In this document: piece by piece, positions 47,272-52,769 of the stretch
How positions within the stretch are numbered: the stretch's first letter is position 1
How the letters are laid out: the number at the start of each line of letters is the position of its first letter
DNA from: Chlorobium ferrooxidans DSM 13031
Lineage (GTDB): Bacteria > Bacteroidota > Chlorobiia > Chlorobiales > Chlorobiaceae
Assembly (NCBI RefSeq): GCF_000168715.1
Contig: NZ_AASE01000018.1
Location: forward strand, 1 to 52,769
Direction: 5' to 3'
Length of the DNA stretch: 52,769 bases
Notes under the pieces: generated by a model
What the model was told of the DNA's origin: nothing
The model's database searches: none
What the model saw: the letters and a program-made list of their open reading frames with translations, nothing else
Position numbers and translations under genes: made by a program

Positions 47272-47355
47272 GTCCCATTGGTCATCTCGAATCCCGATCC
47301 ATCGGGGTGAGAGATCTCTCAAACGCAACAACCCCAGATTCCGGGAGATTGCTGG
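47272..47355. repeat. REP-like palindromic element
   Basis: Contains a perfect CCCGAT-CC-ATCGGG hairpin (47293-47306) inside an outer CTC/GAG pairing and the palindrome GAGATCTC. The wording 'GTCATCTCGAATCCCGATCC' followed by 'GGTGAGAGATCTCTC' resembles dispersed extragenic repeats that I have seen in Bacteroidota/Chlorobi genomes; that comparison is from memory. Confidence 0.45.
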
Positions 47356-47358
47356 AAT

Positions 47359-47393
47359 TTGTTTTCCGTATTGCTTTTCGCTACATTTGTAGC
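47359..47393 (+). promoter_or_regulatory. Toxin-antitoxin promoter and palindromic operator
   Basis: TTGTTT (47359-47364), 17-base spacer, TACATT (47382-47387) form a plausible promoter. The -10 lies within a perfect palindrome GCTACA-TT-TGTAGC (47380-47393), the expected site for the antitoxin's autorepression. A GGGAGA ribosome site follows at 47405-47410. Confidence 0.6.
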
Positions 47394-47417
47394 AAAACTA
47401 TCCTGGGAGAAACTATT

Positions 47418-47645
47418 ATGGGAATGCCGGTACGAATAGATGATACCTTGTACGGACAAGCAAGAGCCCAGGCCAGGGCCGAGCATCGGACAATTGCCGG
47501 ACAGATTGAGTTTTGGGCGATGATCGGACGGGCAGCTCTCGACAATCCGGATTTGCCAATCGATTTCATTCGGGATCTGCTGATTGTGAGGGCAGAAGGT
47601 AAGGAAAACTCAACACCATTTATCCCGGAAGGGAATCGTTCCTGA
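47418..47645 (+). CDS. ParD-like antitoxin
   Basis: The 75-residue protein begins 'MGMPVRIDDTLYGQARAQA', the start of the ParD-like (PF11903) family, with a ribbon-helix-helix-like N-terminus, and 'RTIAGQIEFWAMIGRAALDNP' follows. It should bind the downstream toxin and the palindrome in its own promoter. ATG 47418 is chosen for its GGGAGA site and family start; an upstream frame exists but is unrelated. Its TGA overlaps the toxin ATG by one base. Confidence 0.85.
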   Translation: MGMPVRIDDTLYGQARAQARAEHRTIAGQIEFWAMIGRAALDNPDLPIDFIRDLLIVRAEGKENSTPFIPEGNRS

Positions 47646-47923
47646 TGAACAGTGACATTCAGGTCTATCAAAGCACTCTTTTCAGGCGTGCCTACAAGAA
47701 GCTGGACCCGAATCAGAAGGCTGATGTTGATGATGCCATTACTGAAATCATCAAAGACCCGAGTGTAGGTGAACCCAAAAAGGGTGATCTGGCTGGTGTG
47801 TTTGTCTATAAATTCAAATGTAACGGCCAGCTAACCCTGCTCGCCTACGAGTATGATGCCGCAAGCCGTCTCCTGCTTCTCTTGGGCTCCCACGAAAATT
47901 TCCACAGGACACTCAAGCGCTGA
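47645..47923 (+). CDS. RelE/ParE family toxin
   Basis: The 92-residue protein has the RelE/ParE-fold pattern: 'STLFRRAYKKLDPNQKADVDDAI' (as 'FRRAYKKLDPNQK' and 'VDDAI'), 'GDLAGVFVYKFKCNGQLTLLAYEYD' (core strands) and the C-terminal 'GSHENFHRTLKR'. Relatives cleave mRNA on the ribosome or inhibit gyrase; which applies cannot be told. It is translationally coupled to the antitoxin (TGATG). It is intact, so the module may be active. Confidence 0.85.
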   Translation: MNSDIQVYQSTLFRRAYKKLDPNQKADVDDAITEIIKDPSVGEPKKGDLAGVFVYKFKCNGQLTLLAYEYDAASRLLLLLGSHENFHRTLKR

Positions 47924-47986
47924 TCTAACTTAATCGTTCTGAGTTGCTTTTTTCGCAGGTTTTTTGATATGATGAGTTTGTCGCAA

Positions 47987-48391
47987 TTATGGGCATAGTG
48001 CATTCCAGAAAAGGTCACCGTATGCCCAAATGATTGTTCCTGCCACAATCAGGACAAGCGACACAGAGTTACCAAGGAACACGTACCGCTGGTACTTGAG
48101 GATAAGTTCGTTAAACTATTTCGTCGAGAAATTATTCGGAGTAAGTAGCTCGCTTAGGTGGCCGACCCTGTTCTGAGCAATCAGTGCAAAAATAGTCATC
48201 GGTGCGCCGGCCCGCGAAAACCAGCAGGCAAAAGACTCCCCACAGGGCTTAAATACTCCTGCAAAGGGAAATAGTAGCGCAACCACAGCAATAGCGGAAA
48301 ACGTCACGATTAACCAAAGCGTCTTCTGTACAGTGCGTTCATATTCATTCATGCGTTCAATGACCTTGCAGTCTGATATTCTTATAAACAT
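47987..48391 (-). pseudogene. Small membrane protein interrupted by an amber codon
   Basis: From ATG 48391 the frame encodes 91 residues with one or two hydrophobic segments ('LWLIVTFSAIAVVALLF', 'CWFSRAGAPMTIFALIA') and stops at TAG (48118-48116). In the same frame without any shift it continues for 42 more codons, 'FNELILKYQRYVFLGNSVSL' then 'VLIVAGTIIWAYGDLFWNAL', to TAA at 47989-47987. The second part supplies the C-terminal membrane helix and 'GTxIWxYGDL' ending I recall from a family of small bacterial membrane proteins. So a single point mutation has probably broken the gene; read-through is the alternative. Confidence 0.65.
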
Positions 48392-48418
48392 TGTGGTTTA
48401 TGCCTGTTCATCCCGATT

Positions 48419-48667
48419 TTACACCGGACTTTGTTCAACCATTTTTTCATACAGGTACTCTGGAGCAAGGTCTGCATCATTTTCCCATCTGATAGTATGG
48501 ACAACATCCGAAACTTCGAATTTCCTGAATGTGTTGAAATCTTTCAGTTTTTCAAACATAGTGCCCCACAGCGCGTCCTTCAGGTCAACCACCCCGCATG
48601 CCCCGTTGTTAAACGTAATCTGTATGCGGTACTCCCCCATGTATTCAGCCTTGGTAACTTCTAACAT
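48419..48667 (-). CDS. DUF2442 domain protein
   Basis: The 82-residue protein has the DUF2442 pattern: 'VTKAEYMGEYRIQITFNNGACGVVDLKDAL' (as the two blocks 'VTKAEYMGEYRIQITF' and 'GVVDLKDALWG') and the C-terminal 'WENDADLAPEYLYEKM'. It follows the DUF4160 gene by 5 bases on the same strand. DUF4160-DUF2442 pairs are common and have been suggested to be toxin-antitoxin-like; the function is not established. Confidence 0.85.
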   Translation of the reverse strand: MLEVTKAEYMGEYRIQITFNNGACGVVDLKDALWGTMFEKLKDFNTFRKFEVSDVVHTIRWENDADLAPEYLYEKMVEQSPV

Positions 48668-48672
48668 GATAT

Positions 48673-48930
48673 TTACTCCAGTGGCGGGATTTTGTTTAAA
48701 GGCTCGTGCCTTTCAGCCAGTTTCCAGTCTTCAAGAAGATTGTCTTTATAAATTTCATACCATTCCATCAAGGAATGAAGGGCTCGCTTTGGGAAACGAC
48801 CATCAACTATTCCTGAAAGAATTTCAACAGTGACTTTGTAGTCGCCATATTGAGCGTGAAAATGTGGTGGACTGTGATCACTGTAAAGCATAGTGATGAT
48901 TATCCCGAGAAATCTGCTGAGTTCCGGCAC
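48673..48930 (-). CDS. DUF4160 domain protein
   Basis: The 85-residue protein has the DUF4160 core 'GIIITMLYSDHSPPHFHAQYGDY' (conserved HSPPHFHA motif), then 'GRFPKRALHSLMEWYEIYKD' and a polar tail 'NKIPPLE'. It is first of a two-gene unit with DUF2442. The invariant His residues suggest an enzymatic or metal-binding role, but this is unproven. Confidence 0.87.
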   Translation of the reverse strand: MPELSRFLGIIITMLYSDHSPPHFHAQYGDYKVTVEILSGIVDGRFPKRALHSLMEWYEIYKDNLLEDWKLAERHEPLNKIPPLE

Positions 48931-49200
48931 TTATCCTCCTTTCCACTTTTCGTTTATCTCAAACAATAATACCACAGATTGCCCTCTATCCAACGAGTCA
49001 CGGTTGTGAGAACAACTTTGCCCATAACCTTTTGGCATGGATTGGTTTGTCAAAACGGCCTGTTTTTGAAGTATAACAAACAATTTCAGGCCATCAAAAC
49101 AAGCCTTTAGCCTTATAACGGGCCTCTGCCTGTCAGTGGGAAGCAATTAGTTGAACCGGTATCAGGATATTTTCAACGAGACGAAAAATGAGTGGTAACA

Positions 49201-49241
49201 AAAAGAGTCAGGAGAGCTTCTTCAGCCATCCTGACTCTTTT
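49201..49241. terminator. Bidirectional intrinsic terminator
   Basis: A perfect 13-bp stem, AAAAGAGTCAGGA (49201-49213) and TCCTGACTCTTTT (49229-49241), with a 15-base loop. T runs follow on the minus strand (five T including 49200) and end the stem on the plus strand. It would stop nrdJ transcripts on the minus strand. Confidence 0.88.
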
Positions 49242-49271
49242 AATGCAAAATTCAAAATCCAGCATTCAAAA
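49242..49271 (-). repeat. 30-bp repeat, right flank of island
   Basis: Inverted copy of 47228-47257, 25 of 30 positions identical. It directly abuts the terminator stem. Confidence 0.55.
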
Positions 49272-49297
49272 TAAATCCCCGAATCAAATATGAACAT

Positions 49298-49417
49298 CAC
49301 TGTACCGTCGTGAGCCGGGCATGGCGGACGGAGCACAGAACCCGGAATGTACACAGAGTACATGAGGATTTCGAGCACCGCCCAACGAAGCAATCGAGCC
49401 GCGCAACAGGTACAGTG
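49298..49417. repeat. 120-bp element with 9-bp terminal inverted repeats
   Basis: Ends are a perfect inverted repeat: CACTGTACC (49298-49306) and GGTACAGTG (49409-49417). Inside are nested arms: GGCGG (49323-49327) with CCGCC (49378-49382), CGGAAT (49343-49348) with ATTTCG (49368-49373), and GTAC-ACAGA-GTAC (49349-49361). The whole can fold into one branched hairpin. It is more GC-rich than the adjacent spacer. It could be a MITE-like or other dispersed repeat, or a structured RNA at the 3' end of the nrdJ transcript. Confidence 0.6.
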
Positions 49418-49421
49418 AGGT

Positions 49422-52400
49422 TCAGGAACAGCCGGTAGTCATACCGCAATCCTCACAAACCTTGCAGGTCCCGTTCTGCTTGACGCGCATGGAGCCGCAA
49501 TTTTCACACTGCTCACCGGTATAGCCCTGAACCTTGGCCTGATAGACCTGGCTTTTGCGGGTTGAGGAGCCTTCTGAACTGCTGTGAACGGCAAGGGCCG
49601 GCTCGGCAACCGGAGCATGTCCATTCGAACCGCTAATGCCCTCGGCATCACCGTCATGCACCTCATCAACCGCCTTGACATGCACAAAATCCTTCCGGCC
49701 GAGATAGTCATAGCCGATTGAGCGGAAAACGTAGTCAAGAATGGAGGTGGAGTTCTTGATGGCATTATGACCCTGAACCGCACCTGCCGGTTCAAACCGG
49801 GTAAAGGTGAAGCTGTCCACCAGCTCTTCAAGCGGCATGCCGTACTGCAACGCCTTGGAGGCAAGCACGGCAAAGCAGTTGAGCAGCCCCTTGAAAGAAG
49901 CGCCCTCCTTGTACATGTCGATAAAAACCTCACCGAGAGAGCCGTCCTGGTACTCCCCTGTTCTGAGAAAGACCTTGTGGCCGCCGACGTACGCTTCACG
50001 GATGTACCCCTTTCTGCGTTTCGGCAGATAGCGGCGCTCGGAGCGGTGATAGACCCGTTCCACGATCTGCTCCTGAACCTCTTTGGGACCCTTGGTCTCG
50101 TCAAGGCTCTCTTCGGTGCCAAGCATGATGACCTCGTCAAGATCCTGATAGCTGGAGCTGTTGAGCGGCTGGGAGAGCTTCGAACCGTCACGGTAGACCG
50201 TAATGGCCTTGATCATATGCTGCCATGCCGAGGTGTAGACCTCGCCGATTTCAGCCGTAGTGGCGGTTGAGGGCATGTTGACCGTTTTGGAGATCGCGCC
50301 CGAAATAAAGGGCTGTACCGACGACATCATGCGCACATGGGCCATATGCTTGATATAGCGCTGCCCTTTCTTGCCGCACCGGCTGGCGCAGTCAAATACC
50401 GGCAGATGTTCCAGCTTTAGATGCGGAGCCCCTTCGATGGTCATGGTGCCGCAAACATAATCATTGGCCAACTCGGCATCCTCCACCGTAGCGCCGAGAG
50501 CCTGAAGCAGATCAAAATCTGGATCGTTAAGCTGCTGATCACTGAAACCAAGCGAAGCGCAGAACTCCTCACCGAGAATCCATTTGTTGAAGGCAAAACG
50601 GATATCAAAAACCGTTTCAAGCTGCGACTCTACAACTTCAATCTTCTCATCGCTGAAGCCGCGGGTTTTAAGCCACTGGCGGTTGATGGAGGGCGAACCG
50701 GCAAGCGTGCCATGCCCCTTGCAGTAGTGCTCAATTTCGTCAATCTGTGACGGGGTGTAACCGAGCCGTTCAAGCGCCTTGTGCACGGACTGGTTGACAA
50801 TCTTGAAATATCCTCCACCGGCCAGTTTCTTGAATTTGACAATAGCAAACTCCGGCTCGATTCCGGTTGTATCGCAATCCATAACCAGTCCGATGGTGCC
50901 GGTAGGCGCAATCACGCTCACCTGCGCATTTCGGAAACCATACTTCTTGCCTTTCTGGAGCGCCTCATCCCAGATCTTTCCGGCAGCCTCGAAGAGCTCC
51001 TTCGGGCAGTACTCCGAATCAATACCGCGAGGGCTGACCGAAAGCCCCTCATACTCCTCTTCAGAGAGGTTGTGTGCTGCCCGGCGATGGTTGCGGATGA
51101 CGCGGAGCATCTCCTTTGCATTGGCGCTGTGACCGGCAAAAGCGCCGAGGTCATGCGCCATCTCTGCCGATGTGGCATAGGCCTGACCGGTCATGACCGA
51201 TGCAATTGCACCGGCAAGGGCCAGCGCTTTGGGTGAATCGTAAGGGATGCCGAGCACCATCAGTACGGTGCCGAGATTGGCAAAACCAAGCCCGAGCGTT
51301 CTGTACTCGTAACTCAGGCGGGCGATCTCCTTTGAGGGGAAGTGAGCCATCAGCACTGAAATTTCAAGCACGATAGTCCAGAGCGCTGAAGCGTGCTGCA
51401 GCTCACGGATCTTTACCCTGCCCGACTCCTCATCAATGAAATGGATAAGGTTGAGACTTGCAAGATTGCAGGCGGTGTCGTCAAGGAACATATACTCCGA
51501 GCAGGGGTTGCTCGCATTGATACGGCCGCTTGCCGGGCAGGTGTGCCACTCGTTGATGGTTGTATCGAACTGCAGGCCCGGATCGGCGCACTTCCATGCA
51601 CTGAGCAGAATTTTCTCCCACAGGTCACGCGCCTTTACGGCACGGACGTTCTTACCGGTTGTACGCTGGCGAAGCTGCCAGATATCGTCGTTCTCCACCG
51701 CCTTCATGAACTCGTTGGTCACCCTGACGGTATTATTGGAGTTCTGGCCGCCGACCGTCTGGTAGGCTTCCGACTCATAATTGGAGTTATACTCGTCAAA
51801 ATCGAGCGAGGTGAAACCCTGTTCGACCAGAGCAAGCACCCGTATAATATAGCTCATCGGTACAGCCCTGCTGAGCGCATTCTGAATCAGGCGGTTGAGT
51901 GCCGGATTCTCCTTGCGGTCAGAACCGTTCAGAAGTGCCTCTTCAACAATAGCCTGCAGAAAACGGGAGCAGATTCTTGATCCTGCCACAAGAGAGGCAA
52001 CCTTGTCCTCCTCCTTGGCCTTCCATTCGATAAATTTTTCCACATCCGGATGGTCGATATCGACAATAACCATCTTGGCTGCCCGGCGGGTTGTGCCGCC
52101 TGATTTTATAGCTCCGGCCGCAGAATCAAAAATCTTCAGAAAACTCATCAGACCTGACGAACTTCCGCCGCCACTCAGTTTTTCACCACCTGAGCGAAGG
52201 TTGGAGTAGTTGGTACCCGAGCCGCTGCCGAACTTGAATACCCTCGCCTCACGGATCGCCAGATCGAAAATACCACCCTCATTGACCAGATCGTCACTGA
52301 CCGACTGGATAAAACAGGCGTGAGCCTGCGGACGACTGTAGGCATCCTCGGACTCCTTCACCTCACGCGTTTCAGGATCAACATGGTAGTGACCCTGTGC

Positions 52401-52769
52401 AGGCCCGGTCGTGCCATAGGCAAAATTAAGGCCGGTATTGAACCACTGCGGAGAGTTGGGAGCACCCATCTGCTTGAGAATCATGAACGCAACCTCATCA
52501 TAAAAGGTCTGTCCATCTTCCACTGTATCGAAATATTTGTTTTTCTCACCCCACTCCTTCCAGCAGCCCGCCAGACGATGAACAACCTCCCTGATGGAGT
52601 GCTCACTGCCGGTCACCGGATGACCTTCGGCATCAAGAATAATTTCGCCCTTTTCGTCCCGCTGGGGCACCCCGGTTTTGCGGAAATATTTCTGTGCAAG
52701 AATATCTGCGGCAACCTGCGACCACTGTTTCGGCACCTCGATATCGGTCATTTCAAACACTTTCGAACC
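49422..52769 (-). CDS. nrdJ: B12-dependent (class II) ribonucleotide reductase, 5' end outside window
   Basis: At least 1115 codons are open from the window edge to TGA 49424-49422. A GTG at 52760 is a possible start, but the frame stays open upstream ('GSK' then 'VFEMTDIEVPKQWSQVAADI') and family members have about 35 residues before 'VFE', so the true start is almost certainly outside. Seen: 'NSPQWFNTGL', 'GSGSGTNYSNLRS', 'NPCSEYMFLDDTACNLASLN' (active-site Cys region), 'APTGTIGLVMDCDTTGIEPE', and a C-terminal 'CENCGSM...CKVCEDCGMTTGC' zinc-ribbon-like tail with the redox cysteines. It reduces ribonucleotides using adenosylcobalamin, independent of oxygen. Confidence 0.96.
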   Translation of the reverse strand, partial: GSKVFEMTDIEVPKQWSQVAADILAQKYFRKTGVPQRDEKGEIILDAEGHPVTGSEHSIREVVHRLAGCWKEWGEKNKYFDTVEDGQTFYDEVAFMILKQMGAPNSPQWFNTGLNFAYGTTGPAQGHYHVDPETREVKESEDAYSRPQAHACFIQSVSDDLVNEGGIFDLAIREARVFKFGSGSGTNYSNLRSGGEKLSGGGSSSGLMSFLKIFDSAAGAIKSGGTTRRAAKMVIVDIDHPDVEKFIEWKAKEEDKVASLVAGSRICSRFLQAIVEEALLNGSDRKENPALNRLIQNALSRAVPMSYIIRVLALVEQGFTSLDFDEYNSNYESEAYQTVGGQNSNNTVRVTNEFMKAVENDDIWQLRQRTTGKNVRAVKARDLWEKILLSAWKCADPGLQFDTTINEWHTCPASGRINASNPCSEYMFLDDTACNLASLNLIHFIDEESGRVKIRELQHASALWTIVLEISVLMAHFPSKEIARLSYEYRTLGLGFANLGTVLMVLGIPYDSPKALALAGAIASVMTGQAYATSAEMAHDLGAFAGHSANAKEMLRVIRNHRRAAHNLSEEEYEGLSVSPRGIDSEYCPKELFEAAGKIWDEALQKGKKYGFRNAQVSVIAPTGTIGLVMDCDTTGIEPEFAIVKFKKLAGGGYFKIVNQSVHKALERLGYTPSQIDEIEHYCKGHGTLAGSPSINRQWLKTRGFSDEKIEVVESQLETVFDIRFAFNKWILGEEFCASLGFSDQQLNDPDFDLLQALGATVEDAELANDYVCGTMTIEGAPHLKLEHLPVFDCASRCGKKGQRYIKHMAHVRMMSSVQPFISGAISKTVNMPSTATTAEIGEVYTSAWQHMIKAITVYRDGSKLSQPLNSSSYQDLDEVIMLGTEESLDETKGPKEVQEQIVERVYHRSERRYLPKRRKGYIREAYVGGHKVFLRTGEYQDGSLGEVFIDMYKEGASFKGLLNCFAVLASKALQYGMPLEELVDSFTFTRFEPAGAVQGHNAIKNSTSILDYVFRSIGYDYLGRKDFVHVKAVDEVHDGDAEGISGSNGHAPVAEPALAVHSSSEGSSTRKSQVYQAKVQGYTGEQCENCGSMRVKQNGTCKVCEDCGMTTGCS

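Larger units (their letters stand above)
48931..49421. other. Gap between the DUF4160 gene and nrdJ
   Basis: No convincing gene. From 48931 to about 49195 the sequence should hold the DUF4160 promoter and some short inverted stretches. It is followed by a strong hairpin terminator (49201-49241), a 30-bp repeat copy (49242-49271) and a 120-bp element with terminal inverted repeats (49298-49417) that ends 4 bases before the nrdJ stop. Confidence 0.5.

Noticed and set aside
48931..49146. A 71-codon minus-strand frame directly upstream of the DUF4160 gene
   Set aside because: No recognisable domain, unusual composition, and it occupies the expected promoter region.
49208..49393. A 61-codon minus-strand frame downstream of nrdJ
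   Set aside because: It crosses the 120-bp repeat, the 30-bp repeat and a terminator stem; it is best explained as chance in repeats.

Overview
The window looks like chromosome of a green sulfur bacterium (Chlorobiaceae). The reasons are family-level recognition, not a database search: the dehydrogenase at 31586 closely resembles my memory of the Chlorobium sepiapterin reductase; one long ilv-leu operon ends in a Geobacter/Chlorobi-type citramalate synthase; a phytol-kinase-like domain is fused to a DUF92 domain; ribonucleotide reductase is the B12-dependent class II enzyme; and there are giant VCBS-repeat exoproteins. Base composition is moderate (roughly half G+C in genes, AT-rich between them). 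Species cannot be fixed from sequence alone. No rRNA, tRNA or CRISPR array was seen.

Layout. 1-1950 (minus): tolQ-tolR-tolA-like envelope energy transduction genes, the last cut by the window edge. 1977-3554 (minus): DUF92/phytol-kinase-like fusion. 3555-4047: leader region with a candidate Ile/Val/Leu-rich leader peptide. 4048-15204 (plus): ilvD-ilvB-ilvN-ilvC-leuB-leuA-leuC-leuD-cimA, a nearly complete branched-chain amino acid pathway including the citramalate route to 2-oxobutyrate. 15399-16340: radC and, convergent, a cold-shock protein. 16549-31097 (minus): two giant secreted repeat proteins. One has VCBS repeats plus an M10 metalloprotease and RTX repeats. The other is 2907 residues with about 25 VCBS repeats, a Gly-Asp-His tract, six identical 297-bp repeats, a cadherin-like domain and an RTX C-terminus. 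31586-34153 (plus): sepiapterin reductase, YqeY, serS. 34189-36798 (minus): metY-metX behind a SAM-I riboswitch. 36903-39157 (plus): rsmB-xerD. 39191-43168 (minus): DUF2721 protein, beta-CASP ribonuclease, deaD with a terminator inside its leader. 43631-47220 (plus): waaA, DUF4293 protein, pdxA, ftsE-like ABC ATPase. 47221-49421: small accessory island (ParD-like/RelE-like toxin-antitoxin pair, a membrane-protein gene broken by an amber codon, a DUF4160-DUF2442 pair) bordered by short repeats and a 120-bp element with terminal inverted repeats. 49422-window end (minus): nrdJ, whose 5' end lies outside.

How they work together. The ilv-leu block makes valine, leucine and isoleucine: acetohydroxy acid synthase, KARI and DHAD are shared, LeuA and CimA feed one LeuCD isomerase and LeuB, and the leader may couple transcription to charged branched-chain tRNAs. 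metY and metX make homocysteine from homoserine and are governed by SAM. The giant proteins share a C-terminal secretion-type signature and closely related repeats, so they are probably type I secretion substrates for the cell surface; no secretion apparatus lies in the window. The most unusual points are the repeat and His-rich architecture of the giant protein, the protease-bearing adhesin, the ilv leader, the deaD leader terminator, and the terminal-inverted-repeat element after nrdJ.
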